Of a DNA stretch of 64,000 bases, positions 19,299 to 27,418 are shown one piece after another. The position numbers were made by a program, and so were the translations under genes. The stretch comes from Enhydrobacter aerosaccus (lineage in GTDB: Bacteria; Pseudomonadota; Alphaproteobacteria; Reyranellales; Reyranellaceae): assembly GCA_903832005.1 (NCBI GenBank), contig CAIKZO010000064.1, positions 1 to 64,000 of the forward strand, written 5' to 3'. Below the pieces are notes generated by a model that saw only the letters and a program-made list of their open reading frames with translations, made no database searches and had not been told where the DNA came from. Each line of letters opens with the position of its first letter. Position 1 is the first letter of the stretch.

Positions 19299-20264
19299 AT
19301 GACGACGACACGTCGACGCGTGCTGCTGGCAGGAGCGGCGCTCGCCGGCCCGGCCAGCATCGCGCGGGCTCAGGCTTGGCCCACCCGCCCGATCCGCATG
19401 ATCATTCCCTACGCCCCCGGCGGCGCGACCGACATCGTGGGACGTCTCGTCGGTGCGGCGATCGGTACCGAGTTCGGTCAGTCCGTGGTAATCGACAACC
19501 GCTCGGGCGGCAGCGGCAACATCGGCATGGAGCAGGGCGCGCAGGCAGCACCCGACGGCTATACGCTCACGGTCTCGACCATCGCGCAGGCCGTCAACAT
19601 GACGCTGTTCACCAAGCGCGGCTACGATCTCGACGCCAGCTACGCGCCCGTGGCCTTCATGTCCTACTACGCCTTCATCCTCGCCGTGCCCGCGGACCTG
19701 CCGGTGAAATCCCTGCAGGACCTGATCGAGCTCGCCCGCAAGCGGCCACTCAACTATGCCAGCTCGGGCAACGGCGCCGCGCCGCACGTCGGCACGTCGC
19801 TCCTGTGCAATCTCGCCAACATCCAGATGACGCACGTGCCCTATCGCGGCAGCGCGCCGGCCGTGGCCGATGTGATCTCCGGCGCCTGCCAGGTCATCAT
19901 GGACAGTCCGCCAGCCCTCCTGCCTTACATTCGCTCCGGCAAGCTGCGCGCCATCGCCGTGACCAGCCTGCAGCGCACCACCGACCTGCCCGACGTGCCG
20001 ACGGTGGCGGAGTCTGGCCTGGCAGGCTTCGAGATCCTGGGTTGGAACACGCTGCTCGCACCCGCCGGCACACCGACCGCGATCCTCGACAAGCTCCACG
20101 ACGCCGTCGCGCGGGCGCTCGCCCAGCCGCAGATGAAGGAGCGCCTCGCACAGCTGGGCGCCAGCACGCGGCCGATGTCGCGCGAGGAGATCGGCGCGTT
20201 CCTGCGCAACGAGGTCACAAAGTTGATGCCGGCGGTGCTCAAGAGTGGCGCCCAGATCGATTGA
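19299..20264 (+). CDS. Tripartite tricarboxylate transporter substrate-binding protein (TctC/Bug family)
   Basis: 321 residues. The N-terminus MTTTRRRVLLAGAALAGP then ASIARAQA is a Tat-like twin-arginine signal peptide. The mature protein begins WPTRPIRMIIPYAPGGATDI, the Bug-family signature, with GYTLTVSTIAQAVN and NYASSGNGAAPH later. It is a periplasmic binding protein for carboxylates or similar organic acids. No TctA/TctB membrane genes are near; orphan receptors are common in this family. The amidohydrolase gene follows in 18 bp, so the ligand may be its substrate. Confidence 0.93.
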   Translation: MTTTRRRVLLAGAALAGPASIARAQAWPTRPIRMIIPYAPGGATDIVGRLVGAAIGTEFGQSVVIDNRSGGSGNIGMEQGAQAAPDGYTLTVSTIAQAVNMTLFTKRGYDLDASYAPVAFMSYYAFILAVPADLPVKSLQDLIELARKRPLNYASSGNGAAPHVGTSLLCNLANIQMTHVPYRGSAPAVADVISGACQVIMDSPPALLPYIRSGKLRAIAVTSLQRTTDLPDVPTVAESGLAGFEILGWNTLLAPAGTPTAILDKLHDAVARALAQPQMKERLAQLGASTRPMSREEIGAFLRNEVTKLMPAVLKSGAQID

Positions 20265-20282
20265 GGGGGGAGTTCCGAGACA

Positions 20283-21212
20283 ATGTCGCCCGAGACCGAG
20301 GCCTTCCTGCGGACCGTGCCCATCGTCGATCCGCATCAGCATTTCTGGGACCTGACCGCCGGCAACCCTTATCCGAACCTGACCGACCGCAGCCAGTGGA
20401 AGAGCTTCCGCTACGGCGACAAGAACAAGCTGCTGCGCGATTATTTTCCGGACGACTTCTTGCGGGACGTGGCGCCGCACAATGTCGTGGCGACGGTGCA
20501 CATCCAGGTCGGCTGGCCGGGCGATCCTTTGGGCGAAACGCGTTGGCTCGCCGGGCTGCGCGCCCGTACCGGCTGGCCCAAGGTGGCGCTGGGCCAGGCC
20601 GAATTGCACGAGCCGGATGTCGGCGAGGTGCTCGCGGGACATGCGGCTGAAAGTTTTATGCGCGGCGTCCGCGTGAAGCCCACGCAGTATGACGATCCGA
20701 AGAAGAAGGCGCGCAACCAGCCGGGCTCGATGGACGACAAAGCGTGGCGGCGCGGCTTCGAACTGCTCGCCAGGCACAACTTCGTTTGCGACGTGCAAGT
20801 CCCGTATTGGTATCTCGACCAGATCGCCGATCTGGCATCGGATCATCCCGGCACGCCGATCTGCATCAACCACACGGCGCTGCCGGCGGATCGCTCGCCG
20901 GAGGGGCTCGCCGCCTGGCGGCGCGCGCTCGAACTGGTCGCGCCGATGCCCAATGTCCATTTGAAGCTGTCCGGCATCGGCGTTCCGCCGGGCGCGTGGC
21001 CGGTCGACCAGAACCTGCTCATCGTCCGAGACGCCATCGAGATCATCGGATGGCAGCGCTGCCTGTTCGCCAGCAACTTCCCGGTCGACGGACTCTGCGC
21101 CTCCTACGACACGATCTATTCGACCTTCAAGCGCGCCGTGGCGGACTGGCCACACCACGAGATCAAGGCGCTGTTACACGACAACGCGCGGAGCCTCTAT
21201 CGAATTCCCTGA
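20283..21212 (+). CDS. Amidohydrolase family protein (Amidohydro_2, PDC-lactonase-like)
   Basis: 309 residues. Starts with the metal-binding HxH of the TIM-barrel family in IVDPHQHFWDL, then NHTALPADRSPEGLAAWRRA and the C-terminal CLFASNFPVDGL, matching COG3618-type proteins (2-pyrone-4,6-dicarboxylate lactonase and L-fucono/rhamnono-lactonase relatives). Likely hydrolyses a lactone or cyclic amide. Operon with the TctC-like receptor, suggesting uptake and hydrolysis of the same compound. Confidence 0.87.
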   Translation: MSPETEAFLRTVPIVDPHQHFWDLTAGNPYPNLTDRSQWKSFRYGDKNKLLRDYFPDDFLRDVAPHNVVATVHIQVGWPGDPLGETRWLAGLRARTGWPKVALGQAELHEPDVGEVLAGHAAESFMRGVRVKPTQYDDPKKKARNQPGSMDDKAWRRGFELLARHNFVCDVQVPYWYLDQIADLASDHPGTPICINHTALPADRSPEGLAAWRRALELVAPMPNVHLKLSGIGVPPGAWPVDQNLLIVRDAIEIIGWQRCLFASNFPVDGLCASYDTIYSTFKRAVADWPHHEIKALLHDNARSLYRIP

Positions 21213-21291
21213 TCAGCCCGTCGTTGTCATCCTGAGCGAGATGAACGCGTGCCACCAGTGCGGCGGCATCAACGCGCTATACCGTCAACTG

Positions 21292-22086
21292 TTACTCACC
21301 TCTCATCTTAGCGTCAGCGAGGGCTGCAACGTCGGTGCCTTCTAACGAGGAAAGAAAATCGGCAAGACGGTCAATGCTCACAACATCGATCAGGAAGTAC
21401 TCGTTGTGCCCGTTTCGATCCCTATCCGTATAAGCATAATTAACTTCTAGTTGAAACGGCTGAACAATCTTCGTTGGAGTCTCGTCGCCGCCGATCAGCG
21501 TAGAGTGAAATCGATCGAAAGAGTTGGTCACAATGATTGGATACGCGATGCGACCGAAATTTTCGCGATGCTTCAGGGTCGCAAGCCCCAGTTCGCGATG
21601 TCGGTAATAGACCAACGCATTCAGGCTTTGGTTAATCGCTCGCGAAATCACATCGTTGTCGTCACCTTTACCGCTTTCAGACTGCGACAGCTTCGCGACA
21701 GGCGCCGCCGTGAGATAGTGATGCCCTCGGGCGATGCCCGTTCGACGTGGATCTCCCAAACCAGTGTCCGCGATGATCCGTCCCACCGCGCCTTCTTTAT
21801 CCTTTTCATCAAGCCAGAACACCGTCTCGCCAACAATGTACTTACATTCGACGAACAAACGGACAATCAAGCTGCCGTAGAGACTTAAGCCTGGATGCTC
21901 AACGGGAAATGCCCGCTCGGCGATAATGTCAATTTCGCGCGGCTTGTCGGTAAAGTTGTCGCTGTAATACGGACTAATCATTACCGCCCAGCCGAGTTCG
22001 CGCAAACGCTTCACGACACGTGAATGGAGGCCATGGCCGCTCTTGCGAATGATCTCTTCAGCTGGTGATGATTTTGGCGCGGCCAT
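21292..22086 (-). CDS. Orphan PD-(D/E)XK nuclease-like protein, unknown function
   Basis: 264 residues, visibly more AT-rich than its neighbours. The N-terminal part (HGLHSRVVKRLRELGWAV) precedes REIDIIAERAF and LIVRLFVECKYIV. An Asp (53) followed by Glu80-Cys81-Lys82 on a hydrophobic strand is the restriction-endonuclease-like (PD-(D/E)XK) pattern. The C-terminal half matches nothing I recognise. It stands alone, with no methyltransferase or helicase beside it. Base composition suggests transfer. It could also be a nuclease-fold protein of another role. Confidence 0.6.
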   Translation of the reverse strand: MAAPKSSPAEEIIRKSGHGLHSRVVKRLRELGWAVMISPYYSDNFTDKPREIDIIAERAFPVEHPGLSLYGSLIVRLFVECKYIVGETVFWLDEKDKEGAVGRIIADTGLGDPRRTGIARGHHYLTAAPVAKLSQSESGKGDDNDVISRAINQSLNALVYYRHRELGLATLKHRENFGRIAYPIIVTNSFDRFHSTLIGGDETPTKIVQPFQLEVNYAYTDRDRNGHNEYFLIDVVSIDRLADFLSSLEGTDVAALADAKMRGE

Positions 22087-22191
22087 CGTGCAGCCTAACG
22101 CTCTTCAGCACACAAAGCATGGCGCATTGTTTTGAAAATCAACAAGCTTTGGCCGCCTGCCGTTCGACGAACTAGCAAATTGAGAGCGCAG

Positions 22192-22659
22192 TTAACGCGC
22201 ATGTCGACTCCACTCCGGGCGTTCCTTGATGTGTTTGGCTTCCTTGCCCAGGATCTTGGCCACGCGTTCGGGCGCAAAGCCGATCTCCAGCAGGCCCATG
22301 CTCGAATTGGCGACTTCGCGGTATTCGGTGATCAGCCCGTCGCGCAATTGCATCATCGACACGCCGTCAAAGCCGACTCTCTTGCCTTTCGCCTCGGGCA
22401 GGGTCGAGACGTAGCTGAAGGTGTAATAGGCGTAGAGCGTCTTGCCGTCGCTCACCGGCCTGAACATTTCCCAGCGGAAGTCCTTGGCGGTGCGATGGAA
22501 CCAGTCGTCGATCATCTCGGCGATCTTCACCCGGCCCTCGAACGGCCCGTAGAAGACGTCGTGATAAACGCCGTTCTCGGCGAACAATTGGGCAAAGCCC
22601 TTGCCGTCGCGGCGCTCGACGGCTCCGCAGAATTGCTTCAGCAGTACTGAGAGATCCAT
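22192..22659 (-). CDS. Nuclear transport factor 2 / SnoaL-like protein
   Basis: 155 residues from the ATG at 22659, with CGGGAGGAATAAC upstream. The pattern LKQFCGAVERRDGKGFAQLF, then YHDVFYGPFEGRVKIAEMID and FRWEMFRPVSDGKTLYAYYT, fits the NTF2/SnoaL cone fold used by small isomerases, hydrolases and ligand-binding proteins. Function unknown. Divergent from lemA across 90 bp. Confidence 0.83.
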   Translation of the reverse strand: MDLSVLLKQFCGAVERRDGKGFAQLFAENGVYHDVFYGPFEGRVKIAEMIDDWFHRTAKDFRWEMFRPVSDGKTLYAYYTFSYVSTLPEAKGKRVGFDGVSMMQLRDGLITEYREVANSSMGLLEIGFAPERVAKILGKEAKHIKERPEWSRHAR

Positions 22660-22749
22660 TGTTATTCCTCCCGTTCTTGCCGCAATCATGACTAAAGTGG
22701 AGGGTGCGGCCAAGAGCGTGGCCAAGATGCGACAAGGGAGGCTCCTGAT

Positions 22750-23301
22750 ATGACGACCTGGATCATTGTTGGCATCGTCGTGCTGATCGTTCTGTGGCTG
22801 ATCATGACCTACAACGGCCTGGTCAGTGGCCGCACGCAGACACAGACGGCGTGGAGCCAGATCGACGTGCAACTGAAGCGCCGCCACGATCTCATTCCCA
22901 ACCTCGTGCAAGTCGTGAAGGACGCGATGGGCTACGAGCAGGAGACGCTCACCAAGGTGGTGCAGGCGCGCAACAACGCCGTCGCCGCCTCGGGGCCGGC
23001 GCAGGCCGGTCCTGCCGAAGCGGCCCTTTCCCAGGCAACGCGCGGCCTGATGGGCCTCGTCGAAAGCTATCCGCAGCTCAAGGCCAACGACAATGTGAAG
23101 GCGCTGCAGGAAGAGCTGGTCTCGACCGAAAACAAGATCGCCTTCTCGCGCCAGTTCTATAACGACTCGGTCGGCAGCTATAACACCCGCCGCCAGACCT
23201 TCCCGGCGGTGCTGGTGGCCGGCCAGTTCGGCTTCGGCCCAGCCGAGCTGTTCACCATGCCCGAGAGCGAGAAGGAAGTGCCCAAAGTCGCGCTGCGCTA
23301 G
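22750..23301 (+). CDS. LemA family protein
   Basis: 183 residues. One N-terminal membrane helix (IIVGIVVLIVLWLIMTYNGL), then the LemA core with QIDVQLKRRHDLIPNLVQVV, helical ENKIAFSRQFYNDSVGSYNT, and FPAVLVAGQFGF near the end. Membrane-anchored four-helix protein of unclear function, often encoded with an M48 protease, as here (12 bp downstream). Confidence 0.94.
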   Translation: MTTWIIVGIVVLIVLWLIMTYNGLVSGRTQTQTAWSQIDVQLKRRHDLIPNLVQVVKDAMGYEQETLTKVVQARNNAVAASGPAQAGPAEAALSQATRGLMGLVESYPQLKANDNVKALQEELVSTENKIAFSRQFYNDSVGSYNTRRQTFPAVLVAGQFGFGPAELFTMPESEKEVPKVALR

Positions 23302-23313
23302 GAGCAGCGAGCC

Positions 23314-24273
23314 ATGGCCGGGACCGCGAATTTCGTCGAGGCGCAAGCCGCCAACCGACGCAGCACCTTTCTGCTGCTGGCATTTCTGACGGCGATCGCC
23401 GCCGCCTTCGGCTACCTGATCGGCTGGGCGTTCCAGAGCGAGGCCGTGGGCCGCGTCCCGACCTTGAGTTCGAGCGGCCTCAGCCTGGCCGCGCTGATGG
23501 CCGCGATATCGGTTGGCTGGAGCCTGATCTCGCTCGCCTTCGGCGGCAAGATGGTGCTGTCGATGGCCGACGCCAAGCCGGTCACCAAGGAAGACGCACC
23601 GCAGTTCTTCAACGTCGCCGAGGAGATGTCGATCGCCGCCGGCGTGCCGATGCCCAAGCTGATGGTGATGGAGACCGATGCGCTGAACGCCTTCGCCACC
23701 GGCACCTCGACCCACAATGCCGCGATCGTGGCGACGCGCGGCCTGTTGAACACGCTGAACCGCGACGAGTTGCAGGGCGTGGTTGGCCACGAGATGGGCC
23801 ACATCGCCAATCTCGACACGCGCTACATGACGATCGTCGGCGTGACGGTGGGGCTGATCGCGCTGGTCGCCGATCTCATCTTGCGCAATCTCGGCTGGGG
23901 TACCTTCAATCGAGGACGCAGCGACAACGACCGCAAGGGCGGCAGCGGCGCCGGCATCCTGATCGTCGTGTTGATCGTGGTCGCGATCCTGGCACCGATC
24001 GCGGCCAAGATGGTGCAGATGGCGGTGTCGCGTCAGCGCGAATATCTCGCCGATGCGACCTCGGTCCAGTTCACGCGCAATCCCGCCGGTCTCATTTCCG
24101 CGCTCACCAAGATCGACGCCGCGGCCCAGCCGTTTCCCGGAGTGAGCAATGCCACCCAGCATCTCTTCATCGTCAACCCGGTGCGGCGCATCACGGCCAG
24201 CCTGCCGGCGCTCCTCGCCACCCATCCCGAGACTGCCGACCGTATTGCTCGCCTGCGCAATCTGGGCGGCTAG
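23314..24273 (+). CDS. M48 family metalloprotease, HtpX-like
   Basis: 319 residues. Two N-terminal membrane helices, zinc motif HEMGH in GVVGHEMGHIANLD, a second hydrophobic hairpin around GILIVVLIVVAILAPIAAKM, and the third ligand in SRQREYLADA, followed by FTRNPAGLISALTKI. This is the HtpX layout of inner-membrane quality-control proteases. Operon with lemA. Its 3' end may overlap the start region of the GDPD gene. Confidence 0.92.
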   Translation: MAGTANFVEAQAANRRSTFLLLAFLTAIAAAFGYLIGWAFQSEAVGRVPTLSSSGLSLAALMAAISVGWSLISLAFGGKMVLSMADAKPVTKEDAPQFFNVAEEMSIAAGVPMPKLMVMETDALNAFATGTSTHNAAIVATRGLLNTLNRDELQGVVGHEMGHIANLDTRYMTIVGVTVGLIALVADLILRNLGWGTFNRGRSDNDRKGGSGAGILIVVLIVVAILAPIAAKMVQMAVSRQREYLADATSVQFTRNPAGLISALTKIDAAAQPFPGVSNATQHLFIVNPVRRITASLPALLATHPETADRIARLRNLGG

Positions 24274-24280
24274 CACGGCG

Positions 24281-25174
24281 ATGGCGGCGGCCTTCGACCT
24301 GCAGGCCCATCGCGGCGGGCGCGGGCTGACGCCGGAAAGCACGCTGGCGGGTTTCAAGAATGCGATCTCGCTCGGCGTCACCACGCTCGAGACCGATCTC
24401 GCCGTCACCAAGGACGATGTGCTGGTGCTGAGCCACGAGCCGCGCCTCAACCCCGACCTGGTGCGCGGGCCGGATGGCAAATGGCTCGCGGGCGCGGGCC
24501 CGACGATCCACTCGCTCACCCTGGTCGAGCTCAAGACCTACGACATCGGCCGGCTCAATCCCGCCACCAAGTACGGCCAGCAGTTCCCGACTCAGAAGCC
24601 GTCCGACGGTGAGCGCTTCCCGACCTTGGCCGAGCTCTATGCCATGGCCGGATCACGCGTGCGCTTCAACATCGAGACCAAGATCGACCCGACCAAACCG
24701 GACGAGACGGTCGATCCGAAACACTTCGCGGAGCTGACGGTCGCGGCAATCCGCGCCGCCGGGATGCAGAAACGCACGACGATCCAGTCGTTCGATTGGC
24801 GAACGCTGGTCGAAGCCAAGCGCCTCGCGCCCGAGATCGAGACCGTTTGCCTCACCATCGAATCCCGCGACATGAATACCGTCGGGCCGCGCTCCTCGCC
24901 CTGGCTGGCCGGCCTCGATGCCCGCACCCCCAACGCCTCCGTGCCGCAGCTGGCCCGCCTGGCCGGCTGTTCGGCCTGGTCGCCGTTCTGGCGCAACGTC
25001 ACCGCGGCGACCGTCGTGGAGGCCCACGCGGTGGGGCTGAAGGTCATCCCGTGGACAGTGAACGACCCGGCCGAAATGAAGCGCCTGATCGACCTCAAAG
25101 TTGATGGGCTGATCACCGACTATCCCGACCGGGGGCTGGCCGTGCTCGACGAAAAGGGCTTGAAAACCCACTGA
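24281..25174 (+). CDS. Glycerophosphodiester phosphodiesterase
   Basis: 297 residues from the ATG at 24281. Family signature FDLQAHRGGRGLTPESTLAG and the acidic pair LETDLAVTKD, then VLSHEPRLN, RFNIETKID, and C-terminal VIPWTVNDPAEMKRLIDLKV with GLITDYPDR. Cleaves glycerophosphodiesters to glycerol-3-phosphate and an alcohol. Upstream in-frame sequence inside htpX reads VLLACAIWAASTAMA, like a signal peptide. An alternative TTG start near 24245 would make a periplasmic (GlpQ-type) enzyme. Confidence 0.9.
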   Translation: MAAAFDLQAHRGGRGLTPESTLAGFKNAISLGVTTLETDLAVTKDDVLVLSHEPRLNPDLVRGPDGKWLAGAGPTIHSLTLVELKTYDIGRLNPATKYGQQFPTQKPSDGERFPTLAELYAMAGSRVRFNIETKIDPTKPDETVDPKHFAELTVAAIRAAGMQKRTTIQSFDWRTLVEAKRLAPEIETVCLTIESRDMNTVGPRSSPWLAGLDARTPNASVPQLARLAGCSAWSPFWRNVTAATVVEAHAVGLKVIPWTVNDPAEMKRLIDLKVDGLITDYPDRGLAVLDEKGLKTH

Positions 25175-25176
25175 TC

Positions 25177-25527
25177 TCAAATCGCGATCTTGGTCTCGAT
25201 CGCGTCGTAGTCCGCCCTCACACCCGCATCAGTGGCATCGAGGAGGCCGGCCGCTGTAAGGGCTTGGACGTCCGCATGGACGTTGCTGTAGTCGCGCCCC
25301 AGCGCCTTCGCCAATGCGCGCACACTGGCGACCTTGTTCCGGTGAACATAGCGCAACAGCTCCATGCGCTTGCCGGTGAGAACGCGGGTCAAGGCATCCC
25401 AGCTTTCAAAAGCGAGATGTCGCTCGTGAAAGATCTCGCCTCGCTCGCCCCGACGCCAGGCGTCGATGAAGCGGCGAGACGCCTCGTCTTCAATCGCACC
25501 GCCGACGGTGATTTTCACATCGTTCAT
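25177..25527 (-). CDS. TumA/HVO_A0114-like HTH antitoxin
   Basis: 116 residues. The C-terminal half MELLRYVHRNKVASVRALAK then ALGRDYSNVHADVQALTAAG is a winged-helix DNA-binding segment of the HVO_A0114 type. It starts in an ATGA overlap with the toxin gene upstream, the usual toxin-first order for TumE-type pairs. It should neutralise the toxin and repress the operon. Confidence 0.8.
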   Translation of the reverse strand: MNDVKITVGGAIEDEASRRFIDAWRRGERGEIFHERHLAFESWDALTRVLTGKRMELLRYVHRNKVASVRALAKALGRDYSNVHADVQALTAAGLLDATDAGVRADYDAIETKIAI

Positions 25528-25811
25528 TTGCCACCTCGCACGGTCCGAACGTCGGACCAGAAATCCGCCATCAGCTGCTCCACCGTGCTGAACGCATAGT
25601 CGGTCTCGGCATTCTCGAAGTGCCGGTGGTCTCCCTTGCCGCGCTCATTGTCGTAGCCGACCTCCCGAATGCCGGGGCGACCGTAGAACAGAGAATATTT
25701 CAAGCCATGCGTCGAAGGGGGAAGAGGCGCAGGAAGGCGCCAGATCACCATTTCCACGATCCCACCATCTTCGTAGTCGATGCGCTGGTGGAACAGCATT
25801 TCGGCTTCCAT
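25524..25811 (-). CDS. TumE-family toxin (DUF6516)
   Basis: 95 residues. Conserved family words in order: LFHQRIDYEDGGIVEMVIWR, PSTHGLKYSLFYG, GYDNERGKGDHRHF, and FSTVEQLMADFWSDV. This is the toxin of the TumE-TumA type II family. The molecular target is not known to me. Transcribed before its HTH antitoxin. An internal ATG at 25799 is an alternative start. A strong operator-like inverted repeat lies just upstream. Confidence 0.82.
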   Translation of the reverse strand: MEAEMLFHQRIDYEDGGIVEMVIWRLPAPLPPSTHGLKYSLFYGRPGIREVGYDNERGKGDHRHFENAETDYAFSTVEQLMADFWSDVRTVRGGK

Positions 25812-25821
25812 CGGGATGATA

Positions 25822-25855
25822 ATGGCTATTTAGACCATATGGTGTCAATAACCAT
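25822..25855 (-). promoter_or_regulatory. Probable toxin-antitoxin operator
   Basis: A perfect palindrome ACCATATGGT (25834-25843) is flanked by an outer inverted repeat, ATGGCTATT (25822-25830) and AATAACCAT (25847-25855), with one mismatch. It sits 11 bp upstream of the toxin start, where an autorepressing antitoxin should bind. Confidence 0.6.
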
Positions 25856-25887
25856 AGACACAATCATTGACTCTGCTAGATCAGTGT

Positions 25888-25899
25888 TCTGTATACAGA
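25888..25899 (+). promoter_or_regulatory. GntR/FadR-type operator palindrome
   Basis: Perfect 12-bp palindrome TCTGTATACAGA 5 bp before the GntR gene's ATG. It matches the TGTATACA core seen at FCD-type GntR operators and implies autorepression. Confidence 0.65.
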
Positions 25900-25904
25900 G
25901 TTTC

Positions 25905-26576
25905 ATGCGCCCGCTTCTGCCTGAGCCCGATCTCTCCGAACGCATCCACGATTCCGTACTGGAGGCGATCTGCTCCGGTGAGCTGAAGGCCGGCACCCGC
26001 ATCACCCAGGAAGAGCTGGCCCAGAAGTTCGGGGTCTCTCGTCAGCCGGTGCTGCAGGCCATGATGCTCCTGCGGCGCGAAGGCTTCCTGATCGAGACCG
26101 GCCGCAAGGGCGTGTGCGTAGCGCCGCTCGACGTCGAGAAGGCACGCAATCTTTATGTCGTACGCGGCGCGCTCGATGGCGCGGCCGCCCGCCTTGCCGC
26201 GGCACGCTTCACGCCGGACCTCGCCTATCGTGGTCGCTTGCTGCTCGACGTCGGCCGGCGCGCGATCAAGAGCGGCAACGTGCAGTCGGTGATCGAGGCC
26301 GACATCGATTTCCATCTCTTCATCTACGAAGCCTCGGGTAATCCGATCATCGGTGAGACCGCGCAACCGCACTGGAAGCACATGCGCCGCGTGATGGCGA
26401 CCGCGCTCAGCGAAGACGATATGCGCGTCAGTGTCTGGGACGAGCACGAAGAAATCCTGGAAACGCTCGAAGCCGGCAAGGTGCCGGAAGCCGAAGCGCT
26501 CTGTCGCGACCATGTCGAGAAGATGGCCGACATCCTGGTCGGCCGGCTGAAGGTCGCCCTTTCGAACGCGGCATGA
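25905..26576 (+). CDS. GntR family transcriptional regulator, FadR (FCD) subfamily
   Basis: 223 residues from the ATG at 25905. N-terminal winged helix with LEAICSGELKAGTRITQEEL and FGVSRQPVLQAMMLLRREGF. The C-terminal FCD effector domain has helical metal-ligand patterns DIDFHLFIYEASGN, DEHEEILETLEAG and CRDHVEK. Earlier in-frame ATGs exist but run through the operator. It likely controls the two downstream genes (PhyH dioxygenase and SAF dehydrogenase) in response to an organic acid. Confidence 0.92.
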   Translation: MRPLLPEPDLSERIHDSVLEAICSGELKAGTRITQEELAQKFGVSRQPVLQAMMLLRREGFLIETGRKGVCVAPLDVEKARNLYVVRGALDGAAARLAAARFTPDLAYRGRLLLDVGRRAIKSGNVQSVIEADIDFHLFIYEASGNPIIGETAQPHWKHMRRVMATALSEDDMRVSVWDEHEEILETLEAGKVPEAEALCRDHVEKMADILVGRLKVALSNAA

Positions 26577-26606
26577 CCGTGAATAAGCAAAACTGGAGGA
26601 ACCGCC

Positions 26607-27407
26607 ATGAAGCTCACGAAGGAGCAGCAGCAGCAGTTCGATGAAGAGGGCTACCTCTTCTTCCCGAATTACTTTTCGCCGGAAGAGACGCAGATCCTGA
26701 AGTCGGAAATCCCCGGCGTGTTCCAGCAACGCCGCGAGGAGAACGTCCGCGAGAAGACCGGCGACGTGGTGCGCACCGCCTTTGCCGTGCACACCTATCA
26801 TCCGGTGTTCGAGGCGCTGGTGCATAGTCCGCGCTTCGTCGAGCCGGCCGAGCAGCTGCTGAAGGACAGGACCTACATCCATCAGTTCAAGATCAACGGC
26901 AAAGCCGCCTTCGACGGCGACGTCTGGCAGTGGCACCAGGACTATGGCACCTGGAAGGCCGACGACGGCATGCCCGAGGCGCGCGCCATGAACCTCGCGG
27001 TGTTCGTCGACGAGGTGAACGAGTTCAACGGGCCGCTGTATTTCATCCCGAAGAGCCACAAGAGGGGCGCGATCGAGGCCAAGCACGATCTCACCACGAC
27101 CTCCTATCCGCTGTGGGTGATCGACAACGACACGATCGCCAAGCTGGTCGAGCAGGGCGGCATCGTGGCGCCCAAGGGCGGGCCGGGTTCGGCTATATTC
27201 TTCCACGGGACTCTCGTTCATGGCAGCCCGCCGAACATGTCGCCGTGGCATCGCCAGATCATCTACGTCACCTACAATTCGGTGCAGAACGCGATCACGC
27301 GCTACAAGCGGCCGGAGTACATCGCGCATCGCGACTTCACGCCGATCGATGCCTGGAACGACGACTGCGTGACGCAAGCCGCACGGCGCAAAGCAGCCGC
27401 GGAATAA
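26607..27407 (+). CDS. Phytanoyl-CoA dioxygenase (PhyH) family protein
   Basis: 266 residues with an ACTGGAGGAACC ribosome site. Iron ligands are H110 and D112 in WHQDYG and the distal H205 in TLVHGS, with an Arg a few residues on (SPWHRQIIY) for 2-oxoglutarate. Fe(II)/2-oxoglutarate hydroxylase; substrate unknown. Related proteins act on ectoine, phytanoyl-CoA and various natural products. The dehydrogenase gene follows in 11 bp with its own GGAGG site. Confidence 0.9.
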   Translation: MKLTKEQQQQFDEEGYLFFPNYFSPEETQILKSEIPGVFQQRREENVREKTGDVVRTAFAVHTYHPVFEALVHSPRFVEPAEQLLKDRTYIHQFKINGKAAFDGDVWQWHQDYGTWKADDGMPEARAMNLAVFVDEVNEFNGPLYFIPKSHKRGAIEAKHDLTTTSYPLWVIDNDTIAKLVEQGGIVAPKGGPGSAIFFHGTLVHGSPPNMSPWHRQIIYVTYNSVQNAITRYKRPEYIAHRDFTPIDAWNDDCVTQAARRKAAAE

Positions 27408-27418
27408 CGGAGGAAATC

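Noticed and set aside
19269-21158. 629-codon minus-strand open frame
   Set aside because: It lies antisense to the TctC-like and amidohydrolase genes, is rich in Arg/His/Gly as expected for a GC-rich shadow, and has no domain.
22660-24534. Upstream part of a 780-codon minus-strand frame
   Set aside because: Antisense to lemA, htpX and the GDPD gene. Only its last 155 codons (the SnoaL-like protein) are real.
25881-27377. 498-codon minus-strand frame
   Set aside because: Shadow of the GntR and PhyH genes with shadow-like composition.
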